Part shown: in pieces, positions 50,218 through 57,716 of the stretch
Layout of the letters: each line of letters opens with the position of its first letter
Position numbering within the stretch: position 1 is the first letter of the stretch
Origin: Streptomyces sp. TSRI0281
GTDB taxonomy: Bacteria; Actinomycetota; Actinomycetes; Streptomycetales; Streptomycetaceae
Direction of reading: 5' to 3'
DNA: 64,000 nucleotides
NCBI RefSeq assembly: GCF_001905125.1
Contig: NZ_LWLE01000020.1
Location: 1 to 64,000, forward strand
Made by a program: the position numbers and the translations under genes
Notes under the pieces: generated by a model
Database searches by the model: none
What the model saw: only the letters and a program-made list of their open reading frames with translations
Told to the model about the DNA's origin: nothing

Positions 50218-50712
50218 GTGACCACCACTGACTACGCCACGTACATCGCCGGACTCCCCCGGGTCCTGGCAGCCGCGGCCTCGCTGTTCCGGGACGACCG
50301 GGGCCGGGTCCTGCTCGTCGAGCCGAACTACCGGGACGGCTGGGCCCTGCCCGGCGGGACGGTCGAGTCCGATACCGGCGAGAGCCCTCGGCAGGGGGCG
50401 CGCCGGGAGACGGCCGAGGAGATCGGGCTCGACCTGGAACCGGGCCGGCTGCTCGCCGTCGACTGGGCACGCGGCACGGCGCGACCGCCGATCGCCGCGT
50501 ATCTCTACGACGGAGGGGTGCTGACCGAGGTGCAGTTCGCGGCGATCCGGCTCCAGGAGGAGGAACTCCTGTCCTGGAAGCTGGTGGAGCCCGCCGAACT
50601 GGACGACCACCTGCCGGGCACCCTGCGGCTGCGGGTACGGGCGGGGCTGGAGGCGGTGAACTCCGGCGCGGGAACAGTGGAGTTGGAGGACGGCAAGCCG
50701 GTCGTCTCCTGA
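50218..50712 (+). CDS. Nudix hydrolase
   Basis: The 164-residue protein has a Nudix box GGTVESDTGESPRQGARRETAEEIGLDL. The E-x7-RE-x2-EE-x-GL part is canonical, but two extra residues (DTG region) lengthen the first Gly-to-Glu spacing. Nudix enzymes hydrolyse nucleoside diphosphates linked to another group; the substrate cannot be named, and the box alone does not separate housecleaning from NADH or ADP-ribose types. The GTG start appears leaderless. It is divergent from glycerate kinase across about 130 bases. Confidence 0.85.
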   Translation: MTTTDYATYIAGLPRVLAAAASLFRDDRGRVLLVEPNYRDGWALPGGTVESDTGESPRQGARRETAEEIGLDLEPGRLLAVDWARGTARPPIAAYLYDGGVLTEVQFAAIRLQEEELLSWKLVEPAELDDHLPGTLRLRVRAGLEAVNSGAGTVELEDGKPVVS

Positions 50713-50909
50713 ACCTGAACCCACCTCGGATACCCGCACGCGGTACGCGCACGCAGCACACGCACGCAGCACGCCCTCTCGCTTCGATCAGCATGCCCAT
50801 GCCAATCTCCTGGAGTGCTGCCGGGCGCCGGACTCGCTCGTTCACGCGCCATTGGTCCGTCGTGCATCCACGCCCGGCATCATCCGAGCTCCACGACAGC
50901 GGAGGGGTC

Positions 50910-52193
50910 ATGCGCAGACTCAAGGGACATTTCGGCGGCCTGTGGAAGACGGCGACAACGGCACTGGCCTGTACGGCGGTTGTCGGCACGGCGGGGGGTG
51001 CGGCCGCGGCTGCCGCATCCGTCCCCGCACCCGTACCCGCACTCAACTCCGTATCCGCTCCGGCGCCCGCCCCCTCGACCGCCGCGCGGACCGGCGTACC
51101 GGACGAGCAACGGGTGCGCCTTCCGCGCCGGTTGCCGTCGTCGGTCGACGGCGGTGCCTGGCAGTCCGGTCATGTCCAGGGCATGGCCATCGACCGCCGC
51201 AAGGGCTTCGTGTACTTCTCGTTCACGAATCTGCTGGTCAAGACCGATCTCAGGGGCAGGCCGGTGGGTTCGGTCACCGGGTTCACCGGCCACCTCGGCG
51301 ATCTGGACTTCAACGCGCGGGACGGCAGGGTCTACGGCTCGCTGGAGTACAAGGCCGCGAAGTCGTTCTACATCGCGATCCTCGACGGTGACCGCATCAA
51401 CCGCATGGGCATGGACGCCCAGGCCACGGGTGTCGTCTCGACCGTCTATCTCAAGGAGGTCGTACGGGACTTCACGGCCGACATGAACGGCGACGGGGTC
51501 TTCGACGGGGACACCGGAAAAACCCCCGACCACCGGTACGGCTGCAGCGGCATCGACGGGGTGGCCTTCGGCCCGGAGTTCGGCAGGAAGCACGGGAAGC
51601 AGCGGCTGACCGTCGCGTACGGCGTGTATGCCAACACCGCGCGCACGGACAACGACCACCAGGTCCTGCTCCAGTACGACATCGGACGGTGGAAGAAGTA
51701 CGAGCGTCCGCTGACCGAGGCCGCCCCGCACACCAGCGGCCCCGCCCGGGTCGACGGCAAGTACTTCGCGTACACCGGGAACACCACGTACGGCGTGCAG
51801 AATCTGGAGTTCGACGGGTACAGCGGCAACTGGCTGCTGGCCGCCTACAAGGGCACCAAGCCGGGCTTCCCCAACTACACGGTCTTCGCTCTCGACGGCT
51901 CGAAGAAGCCGGTACGGGGCACCGTCCGCGGGCAGCAGAAGCCCGAGCGCGGGCTGCTGCTCCCGCTGCTGCGCGGGGGCCTGCACGACGCACCGACCGG
52001 GACGTACGGCTGGCCGGCCCCGGGACAGTACGGCCAGTACGGGCTGGTCTCGCTCGACGACGGACGCTTCTACGTGGCGCGCAGCGGCACGGTTCAGGAC
52101 GGCGGGGTCACCAAGCAGACCGCGACCGCCGTGCTCAACACCTGGACCGGGCGCACCCCGTCGCCGTTCAGCCCGGTTGTCCCTGCGGTCTGA
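50910..52193 (+). CDS. Secreted protein of unknown function (propeller-like)
   Basis: The 427-residue precursor has a signal peptide (LWKTATTALACTAVVGTAGGAAAAA) and a Pro/Ala linker, then an extracellular part with repeated strand patterns: GHVQGMAIDRRKGFVYFSFTNLLVKTDLRGRPVGSVTGF, HLGDLDFNARDGRVYGSLEY, GIDGVAFGPEFG, and YTVFALDGSKKPVRG. These look like blades of a beta-propeller. DMNGDGVFDGDTGKTPD resembles an EF-hand-type calcium loop. No catalytic motif is recognised. GGAGGGG four bases before the ATG supports the start. It is a single gene converging with the ferredoxin-like gene. Confidence 0.75.
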   Translation: MRRLKGHFGGLWKTATTALACTAVVGTAGGAAAAAASVPAPVPALNSVSAPAPAPSTAARTGVPDEQRVRLPRRLPSSVDGGAWQSGHVQGMAIDRRKGFVYFSFTNLLVKTDLRGRPVGSVTGFTGHLGDLDFNARDGRVYGSLEYKAAKSFYIAILDGDRINRMGMDAQATGVVSTVYLKEVVRDFTADMNGDGVFDGDTGKTPDHRYGCSGIDGVAFGPEFGRKHGKQRLTVAYGVYANTARTDNDHQVLLQYDIGRWKKYERPLTEAAPHTSGPARVDGKYFAYTGNTTYGVQNLEFDGYSGNWLLAAYKGTKPGFPNYTVFALDGSKKPVRGTVRGQQKPERGLLLPLLRGGLHDAPTGTYGWPAPGQYGQYGLVSLDDGRFYVARSGTVQDGGVTKQTATAVLNTWTGRTPSPFSPVVPAV

Positions 52194-52285
52194 CACCTGC
52201 CTCGCGCAGCGACCGGGGCATCGCGGACACGGCCTGCAGATACGGCCTGCGGACACGACTTTCGGATACGGCTCTCGGATGCGGC

Positions 52286-52690
52286 TTAGTGGTCGAGTTC
52301 CGCCTGGACGCGGCGCGAGGGCTTGAAGACGTACAGGTCGAGGATCTCCGGAGCGTCCGCGAGCCCCGGACCGCCCGCCGCCGCCCAGGTCGCGATGTCC
52401 GCCACGGCGTCCGGGTCGTTGACCAGACCCAGCCAGACCGGGCGGCCCCCGGCACGCCGGCCGTCGGACGAGGGCTGGACGACGATGACATTGCCCTGCT
52501 CACAGGCGTCCAGGCACTCCACCGCACGCACCGTGGCGGTGGGGCCGAGGGATTCCCGCAACTGGGCGAGCTGCCCGGCATGGTCCACGCCGGGGATCTT
52601 CTCCGTCCCGCAGCAGCAGCCCCGGCAGACACTGACGGTGGGCCGGGGCGGGCCCTCGGCGGGGGCGGCCTTGCGGGGGCGGCGGCTCAT
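52286..52690 (-). CDS. Thioredoxin-like [2Fe-2S] ferredoxin-domain protein
   Basis: The 134-residue protein has a Cys cluster VSVCRGCCCGTEK (Cys22, 25, 26, 27) and a second pair in VECLDACEQGNVIVV, spaced as in thioredoxin-like [2Fe-2S] ferredoxins. The rest includes DPDAVADIATWAAAGGPGL and a basic C-terminus. It could carry electrons or bind a metal; the extra Cys residues are unusual. The start was set at ATG 52690 because the GTG at 52699 would leave no room for a ribosome site; that site is weak (GGAA). The manganese riboswitch lies on the other side of the divergent gap. Confidence 0.78.
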   Translation of the reverse strand: MSRRPRKAAPAEGPPRPTVSVCRGCCCGTEKIPGVDHAGQLAQLRESLGPTATVRAVECLDACEQGNVIVVQPSSDGRRAGGRPVWLGLVNDPDAVADIATWAAAGGPGLADAPEILDLYVFKPSRRVQAELDH

Positions 52691-52800
52691 GCGGGGCACT
52701 TCCGGTCGTGGCGGCGCTGATGATCACCGGCGACTCTACCGAGCGCCCTCCGCCTCGAACAGCTGCACCCCCGGCGGACCGGGTGGGGTAATGTTGATGG

Positions 52801-52906
52801 CTGCGAAGGGGAGTAGCCCCGCAAACCGGTCGTCGACACACTGGAGCCCTCGGGTTCCCGGTGGCCGGGCTCGTAGATGCTTACGGGCGGGCGAGACCTT
52901 CGGTCA
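52801..52906 (+). promoter_or_regulatory. yybP-ykoY manganese riboswitch aptamer
   Basis: The leader contains the conserved blocks GAAGGGGAGTAGCCCC, CCGGTCGTC, GGTGGCCGGGC and GGGCGAGACCTTCGG, with GAAGG (52806-52810) pairing with CCTTC (52897-52901) as the closing stem. These match yybP-ykoY RNAs, which bind Mn2+ and switch on exporter genes. It precedes a TMEM165/GDT1-family gene, a frequent partner. Confidence 0.82.
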
Positions 52907-52909
52907 GGT

Positions 52910-52944
52910 ATGACACGCCCGTGCCCTGCGGGCGCTGCCGTCAT
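52910..52944 (+). promoter_or_regulatory. Hairpin following the riboswitch (possible expression platform)
   Basis: ATGAC and CGCCCG pair with CGGGCG and GTCAT around a 7-base loop, with an asymmetric internal bulge. It has no T-run. It could be a terminator or a structure influencing the weak ribosome site about 80 bases further on. The rest of this 336-base gap is riboswitch leader and the ferredoxin-like gene's promoter. Confidence 0.45.
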
Positions 52945-53026
52945 GCCGGGCCGAGTGGTCCTCCGAAAAGCCCGAACGGCGCTTCGCGAGACCCGGGGCC
53001 CGGCTCTCAACAGAAAGCCACCCGGA

Positions 53027-53611
53027 ATGCATCTCGACCCACTGGCGATCCTTACCGCCTTCGGGCTGATCTTCCTCGCGGAGCTCCCCGACAAGACGAT
53101 GTTCGCCTCGCTGGCCATGGGCACGCGCATGCGTCCGCTCTATGTCTGGTTCGGCACGTCGTCCGCGTTCATCGTGCATGTGGCCATCGCGGTCGGTGCC
53201 GGCAGCCTGATCGGGCTGCTGCCCGACTGGATCGTCAAGCTGGTCTCGGCCTCGCTCTTCGCGTTCGGCGCGTTCATGCTGCTGCGCAGCGGGAGCGGCG
53301 ACGACGAGGAGGACGGCGAGGTCAAGACCGTCACGGGCTTCTGGCCGGTCTACTCGACCGCGTTCATGGCGGTCTTCATCAGCGAATGGGGCGACCTCAC
53401 CCAGATCACCACCGCCAACCTCGCGGCGAGCAACGGCACATGGTCCACGGCGATCGGTTCGGCCGCCGCCCTGATGTCCGTCTCCGCGCTGGCACTGCTG
53501 GCGGGTCGCTTCATCGCCAAGCGGGTGCCGCTGAAGACCGTTCAGCGCATCGGCGGTTTCTGCATGCTCGGCCTCGCCATCTGGTCGGTCGTGGAGATCT
53601 TCACCGCCTGA
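53027..53611 (+). CDS. TMEM165/GDT1 (UPF0016) family manganese exporter
   Basis: The 194-residue protein has six hydrophobic segments and two copies of the family motif: LAELPDKTMFASLAMGTR near the N-terminus (Pro in place of the usual Gly) and ISEWGDLTQITTANLAA in the second half, separated by an acidic loop SGSGDDEEDGEVK. Members move Mn2+ or Ca2+ out of the cytoplasm, probably against protons. The yybP-ykoY aptamer upstream argues for Mn2+. The ribosome site before ATG 53027 is weak, compatible with tight control. It converges with ogt. Confidence 0.88.
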   Translation: MHLDPLAILTAFGLIFLAELPDKTMFASLAMGTRMRPLYVWFGTSSAFIVHVAIAVGAGSLIGLLPDWIVKLVSASLFAFGAFMLLRSGSGDDEEDGEVKTVTGFWPVYSTAFMAVFISEWGDLTQITTANLAASNGTWSTAIGSAAALMSVSALALLAGRFIAKRVPLKTVQRIGGFCMLGLAIWSVVEIFTA

Positions 53612-53727
53612 CGCGGCGTACGTACGGCGGAGCCGGGGCCGAGGGGCCCGGCTCCCGCCGCCGGGCCGTGGGTGCCTCTCCGGCCCTGAGCCGTGGGGGG
53701 CTTGGGGCTTTTCTGCACTTGGGCCAT

Positions 53728-53793
53728 GGGTCGTGGGTCACGGGTCGTGGGTCACGGGTCGTGGGTCACGGGTCGTGGGTCACGGGTCGTGGG
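53728..53793. repeat. 14-base tandem repeat, 4.7 units
   Basis: GGGTCGTGGGTCAC is repeated four times exactly from 53728 to 53783, plus ten bases of a fifth unit. It lies between the stops of convergent genes and is likely variable between strains. Confidence 0.85.
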
Positions 53794-53804
53794 CAGTGAC
53801 CCGT
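53782..53804. terminator. Hairpin at the end of the 14-base array
   Basis: ACGGGTC (53782-53788) pairs with GACCCGT (53798-53804) over a 9-base loop. Placed between the convergent exporter and ogt genes, it could end one or both mRNAs. Confidence 0.4.
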
Positions 53805-53847
53805 CATGGGCCGCGCGGCCCCGGACCGTGGTCCCGTGGGGGGCCGG

Positions 53848-54366
53848 TCAGAACAGCGCCGGTACGTCGTTCTCCGTACCGTTCTCGAAGGCGAGCAGCC
53901 GCTGCTTGCGGTCGAGCCCGCCGCCGTATCCGGTGAGGCTTCCCGACGCACCGATGACCCGGTGGCACGGGACGACGATCGAGACCGGATTCTTGCCGTT
54001 GGCGAGGCCGACCGCCCGGGAGGCGCCGGGCTTGCCCAGCTGTTCGGCCAGTTCGCCGTAGGAGCGGGTCTCCCCGTACGGGATCTTCAGCAGCTCGGCC
54101 CAGACACTCTGCTGGAACGGGGTTCCGGCCAGCCGCAGCGGCAGGTCGAACTCCGTCAGCTCGCCCGCGAAGTACGCGTCCAACTGGCGGTTCACCTCGG
54201 GGAACGGGCGCGGGTCGGGCTCGCCGAAGGTCTCCTCCGGGGGGCGGTGGCGCTGCCCGGTCATATAGATGGCGGACAGGACGCCGTCCGTGGCGACGAG
54301 CGTCAGGGGGCCGTACGGGCTGTCGGTGACCGTGTGCTGCTTGGTCTCCGCGTGGTCGGCAGACAT
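53848..54366 (-). CDS. ogt: Methylated-DNA--protein-cysteine methyltransferase
   Basis: The 172-residue suicide enzyme has the DNA-binding and active-site core GTPFQQSVWAELLKIPYGETRSYGELAEQLGKPGASRAVGLANGKNPVSIVVPCHRVIGASGSLTGYGGGL, with acceptor Cys134 in PCHRV. It removes methyl groups from O6-methylguanine in DNA by irreversible transfer to itself. AAAGGA about ten bases upstream supports the ATG. It lies 20 bases after the ada-alkA fusion gene on the same strand, so the two repair genes are cotranscribed. Confidence 0.95.
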   Translation of the reverse strand: MSADHAETKQHTVTDSPYGPLTLVATDGVLSAIYMTGQRHRPPEETFGEPDPRPFPEVNRQLDAYFAGELTEFDLPLRLAGTPFQQSVWAELLKIPYGETRSYGELAEQLGKPGASRAVGLANGKNPVSIVVPCHRVIGASGSLTGYGGGLDRKQRLLAFENGTENDVPALF

Positions 54367-54386
54367 GGGTGGGGGTCCTTTCGCGG

Positions 54387-55859
54387 TCAGGCGGGCAGGT
54401 GGTTGATGGGGTGGTCGTCAACGGTCCACAGGTACTGGACCGCGTACGCCCGCCAGGGCCGCCAGTCCGCGGCGCGTGCGGTGAGGGCGGCGGGGGTGGC
54501 GGGGAGACCGAGCTGCTCCGCCGCCCTGCGGATGCCGAGATCGGTGGGCAGGAAGGCGTCCGGGTCGCCGAGTGCCCTCATGGCGATCACCTCGACCGTC
54601 CAGGGGCCGAAGCCGGGCAGTGCGGTGAGTTCCGCTCGGGCCCGGCCCCAGTCGCTGTCGTTGCCCAGGCGCAGCGATCCGTCGGCGAGGGCGGTGACGA
54701 GCGTGGTGAGGGTGGTACGGCGGCTGCGGGGCAGGGCGAGCGACTCGGGGTCGAGCCCCGCCAGCGCCTCCGGGGTGGGGAAGAGGTGGGTCAGGCCCCC
54801 CTCGGGGTCCTCGACGGGGACACCGTGTGCGGTGACCAGCCGGGCCGCGTGGGTGCGGGCAGCGGCGGTGGAGACCTGCTGGCCGAGCACCGCCCGTACG
54901 GCGAACTCCCCCGCGTCGACGGTGCGCGGCACACGTCTTCCCGGGGCCTTGTCGACCAGCGGGGCGAGCAGCGGGTCGGTGCGCAGCTGCTCGTCGACGG
55001 CGACCGGATCGGCGTCCAGGTCGAGCAGCCAGCGGCAGCGGCTGATGGCGAGCGTGAGGTCGCGCGGGTCGGTGAGGGAAAGCCGGCAGGCGATGTGGTC
55101 GGGCTGCGGGGCCAGGGCGACGATGCCGTGCCCGTACGGGAGGGTGAGCGTGCGGCGGTAGGCGCCGTCGTGCCATTCCTCGACGCCGGGTACGGCGGTC
55201 GCGGCGAGGTGCCCGAAGAGGTTGCTGGGGTTGAGCGGGGCCCGGTACGGCAGGCGCAGCGCGATGACGCCGGGGGCGGCGGGCGCCTTGGGCCCCCGGG
55301 CGGCCCGGGTGCGCAGTTCGCCGGGGGCGAGGGCGAAGACCTCGCGGACGGTGTCGTTGAAGGTGCGGATGGAGGCGAAACCGGCGGCGAACGCCACCTC
55401 GGCCATGGGGAGCGCGGTGGTCTCGATGAGCAGGCGGGCGGTCTGGGCCCGCTGGGCGCGGGCCAGGGCCAGGGGTCCGGCACCCAGCTCGGCGAGGAGC
55501 TGGCGCTCGATCTGCCGGGCGGAGTAGCCGAGCCGGGCCGCGAGACCCGGTACGCCCTCGCGGTCGACGACCCCGTCCTGGATGAGACGCATGGCACGGG
55601 CCACCGAGTCGGCGCGGGCGTTCCACTCCGGGGAGCCGGGGCTGGTGTCGGGCCGGCAGCGCTTGCAGGCCCGGAATCCGGCCTGCTGACAGGCGGCGGC
55701 GCTGGGGTAGAAGGTCATGTTGCGGACCTTGGGCGGCACGACGGGGCAGCTGGGACGGCAGTAGATCCGGGTGGTGAGGACCGCGGTGAAGAACCAGCCG
55801 TCGAAGCGGGCGTCCTTGGACTGGACGGCCCGCACGCAGCGCTCGGTGTCGGTGTGCAT
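54387..55859 (-). CDS. Ada-AlkA fusion: methyl sensor/activator and 3-methyladenine glycosylase
   Basis: The 490-residue protein joins an Ada zinc domain (Cys34, Cys38, Cys65, Cys68, with Cys34 matching the E. coli methyl acceptor Cys38), an AraC-type DNA-binding domain (RLGYSARQIERQLLAELGAGPLALARAQRAQTARLLIETT... VAFAAGFASIRTFNDTVREVF) and a C-terminal HhH-GPD glycosylase (LPGFGPWTVEVIAMRALGDPDAFLPTDLG, catalytic Asp440). Methylation of the sensor Cys by phosphotriesters would turn it into an activator; the glycosylase removes alkylated bases. It has no clear ribosome site. An array of 23-base repeats lies upstream. Confidence 0.93.
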   Translation of the reverse strand: MHTDTERCVRAVQSKDARFDGWFFTAVLTTRIYCRPSCPVVPPKVRNMTFYPSAAACQQAGFRACKRCRPDTSPGSPEWNARADSVARAMRLIQDGVVDREGVPGLAARLGYSARQIERQLLAELGAGPLALARAQRAQTARLLIETTALPMAEVAFAAGFASIRTFNDTVREVFALAPGELRTRAARGPKAPAAPGVIALRLPYRAPLNPSNLFGHLAATAVPGVEEWHDGAYRRTLTLPYGHGIVALAPQPDHIACRLSLTDPRDLTLAISRCRWLLDLDADPVAVDEQLRTDPLLAPLVDKAPGRRVPRTVDAGEFAVRAVLGQQVSTAAARTHAARLVTAHGVPVEDPEGGLTHLFPTPEALAGLDPESLALPRSRRTTLTTLVTALADGSLRLGNDSDWGRARAELTALPGFGPWTVEVIAMRALGDPDAFLPTDLGIRRAAEQLGLPATPAALTARAADWRPWRAYAVQYLWTVDDHPINHLPA

Positions 55860-55940
55860 GGTTCAAGCATCGGTCACCGGCAAGGGCAGGGCTGGCGGAA
55901 ATCCGACATCAAGGTTGCGCGGAAATGCGACACGGAAGCT

Positions 55941-56032
55941 GTGTGAAAGGTGACATGGCAGCTGTCTGAAGGGGGACACGACGGCTGTGTGAAGGGTGAC
56001 ATGGCAGGCGTGTGAACGGTGACATGGCAGGC
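55941..56032. repeat. Four-unit 23-base tandem repeat upstream of ada-alkA
   Basis: Units at 55941, 55964, 55987 and 56010 follow GTGTGAAGGGTGACATGGCA plus three bases; the second unit is diverged. Three units carry GTGACATGGCA, the reverse complement of the word shared with the array at 47791-47912. It is about 80 to 170 bases before the repair gene start. The 300-base gap otherwise holds the hairpins listed next and no gene. Confidence 0.85.
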
Positions 56033-56060
56033 GCCCGCGAAACCGCGGGCGCCTGCCATG
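56023..56060. terminator. Perfect 17-base hairpin, one arm in the last repeat unit
   Basis: Arms at 56023-56039 and 56044-56060 are exact reverse complements around AAAC. It is the last of three hairpins after the leftward DUF5829 gene and should isolate the ada-alkA promoter from read-through. Confidence 0.8.
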
Positions 56061-56090
56061 TTCTCCTCCGGGCGGATGCGGGGCGGATGC

Positions 56091-56118
56091 GGGCCCCGCG
56101 CCTCCTGGTGCGGGGCCC
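56091..56118. terminator. Second hairpin after the DUF5829 gene
   Basis: GGGCCCCGC (56091-56099) pairs with GCGGGGCCC (56110-56118) over a ten-base loop. Confidence 0.6.
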
Positions 56119-56143
56119 GCGGGCCCCCTACGCCTCCGGGTTC

Positions 56144-56161
56144 AGGGGGCGCGAGCCCCCT
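56144..56161. terminator. First hairpin, overlapping the DUF5829 stop codon
   Basis: AGGGGGC and GCCCCCT flank a GCGA tetraloop; the left-hand arm on the mRNA includes the end of the stop codon at 56160-56162. Confidence 0.5.
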
Positions 56162-57110
56162 ACGTCCCGTCGCCGAAGGTCCACACGGCACGGCTTCCCG
56201 GGCCGACGACGAGGGTCGACCGGCCGATCTGTTCGGTGTGCGGTTCCGCCACGGACCGGTTCAGCGACAGCTCGACCTGTCGCAGGCCCGCCCGGTCGCG
56301 CGCGACGGCGTCGAGACGGATCTCGGTGCCGCCACGTACGGCCACGGCTCCCCCGCCCGCCTCGGTCCGGACGACGAACCCGCCGGCCCGCAGCAACGGC
56401 ACCGTACGGGCAAGGTCCCCTTCCGTGACCGCGAGGCGGATGGACACCACGTCACGCATCAGATGGCCGCGGTAGTCGTCGGAGAGATAGCGCTCCCGGC
56501 CGACGTCACCGGGGTAGGAGGCCGGCTCGGTGTTGCCGCGCGGGTCGGCGAAGTACTCCGGCAGGTACTCCATCCCCCAGGCCCCGAACGCGTCGTACTG
56601 GGCGGAGGTGAAGACGGCGTCGAACCAGGGCACCGGGACACCGTCGCCGAAGTCACGTGTCTGACGGAACTCGACGGGGTCGGTGATCCCCTGGTCCCGC
56701 AGCCGCTGGATCACCGTCGTCAGGTCTCCGGACCGCTCGGTCGAGACGCCCATCCCGGCCGATCCGAGGGTGCCGTCCTGGCCGGGCAGATCGCCCACTC
56801 CGAACAGTTCGAGATATGTCTCACGGCCCATCAGATAGCGGCCGGTCCACGTCTGTCCATCGGCACCGGTGGTGGTGCGGACCTGGAAGTTGGCGAAGTT
56901 CCTGAGGTAGTCGGAGTGTTCGATGGCGTCGGCGGTCTCCCTGTCGAAGACCCCGTAGGCGTGGTTGAAGAAGAGCAGTTGCCGGTCGTGCAGTTGTCGG
57001 CTCCCCTCGGCGCGCGCGGTCCCCGTACCGTGCTCGATCACGCCTGGAAGGGTCACCGCGAGGGCCACCGCGAGAACCATGGTCATCCGTAACATCTGGC
57101 GAAGCAGCAT
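56160..57110 (-). CDS. DUF5829-family secreted protein
   Basis: The 316-residue precursor has a signal peptide (MTMVLAVALAVTLPGVIEHGTGTARA) and matches the DUF5829 pattern: FFNHAYGVFDRETADAIEHSDYLRNFANFQVRTTTGADGQTWTGRYLMGRETYLELFGVGDLPG, DFGDGVPVPWFDAVFTSAQYDAFGAWGMEYLPEYFADPRG, RERYLSDDYRGHLMRDVVSIRLAVTEGDLARTVPLLRAGGF. The early His and the two-part layout resemble VOC/glyoxalase-type folds, but no function is known. A TACGAT box seven bases before ATG 57110 suggests a leaderless transcript. The frame continues upstream without a stop into the truncated acetyltransferase, so a fused product is also possible. Confidence 0.78.
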   Translation of the reverse strand: MLLRQMLRMTMVLAVALAVTLPGVIEHGTGTARAEGSRQLHDRQLLFFNHAYGVFDRETADAIEHSDYLRNFANFQVRTTTGADGQTWTGRYLMGRETYLELFGVGDLPGQDGTLGSAGMGVSTERSGDLTTVIQRLRDQGITDPVEFRQTRDFGDGVPVPWFDAVFTSAQYDAFGAWGMEYLPEYFADPRGNTEPASYPGDVGRERYLSDDYRGHLMRDVVSIRLAVTEGDLARTVPLLRAGGFVVRTEAGGGAVAVRGGTEIRLDAVARDRAGLRQVELSLNRSVAEPHTEQIGRSTLVVGPGSRAVWTFGDGT

Positions 57111-57117
57111 GCGGGGA

Positions 57118-57123
57118 ATCGTA
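57118..57123 (-). promoter_or_regulatory. Candidate -10 element for leaderless DUF5829 transcript
   Basis: On the minus strand TACGAT lies seven bases before ATG 57110, and no ribosome site is present. Confidence 0.35.
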
Positions 57124-57338
57124 GGGCGGGCGGTGGACGGCCGCCGATATTTTCGCGGAAGCCCGGGGCGCGTGGCGAGTGGCGCCGACAGGGCGGCTCC
57201 GGGCCGCCGCCGCTGCCCTGCCTGTTGGCCCGCCCCGCACGCCGCCCGCCCAGCACGTCGCCCCGCCCCGCGTGCCTGCCCGCCCTGCCGCCCTACCCTC
57301 CTGGCCGCCAGCCCCCCTGACTGTCGGCCGCCGGAGCT

Positions 57339-57716
57339 ACGGGGGTTGCTCTCCTCCACAGCCAGTTCGCTCTGCCGCAGACCGCGGTTCCTGATCCGCA
57401 GTTCCGCGGCTCGGACGAGGAACGTACCGATGCCGCACGACTGCAACGCGGGGTGCACAGCGAGCTGCCGGAGCGTCCCGGCGCCCTCCTTGACCAGATA
57501 GTCGATGCCCCCCTTCGCCACAGGGACGTCCGATGCCGGGCAGATCGCCAGGTAGTCGACCTCCCCCAGCCGGGCACGCTCGATCTGCTTCGCCACGCCG
57601 GTCAGATGGTGGGGGGACCCCGACCATCCGCACGACGCCAGGTCCTCGTGCGTCAGGTCACGTACCGACAGTGCCGGCACGACGCGGCCCGCCGAGGGCC
57701 CCGCGCCCGCGTTCAT
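57339..57716 (-). pseudogene. Truncated GNAT acetyltransferase, in frame with DUF5829
   Basis: From ATG 57716 the frame encodes a normal GNAT N-terminus: VRDLTHEDLASCGWSGSPHHLTGVAKQIERARLGEVDYLAIC, AKGGIDYLVKEGAGTLRQLAVHPALQSCGIGTFLVRAAELRIRNRGLRQSELAVEESNPR. It breaks off at Asn-Pro-Arg, just before the last strand and helix. An Arg/Gly/Ala-rich low-complexity stretch (about 57120-57338, GCCCGCC-type repeats) follows without a stop and runs into the DUF5829 gene. A deletion has most likely removed the 3' end. It overlaps the upstream oxidoreductase by four bases, so it is still translationally coupled. Confidence 0.65.

Noticed and set aside
55941..56032. CRISPR array
   Set aside because: The 23-base units are directly adjacent with no unique spacers, and no cas gene is present.
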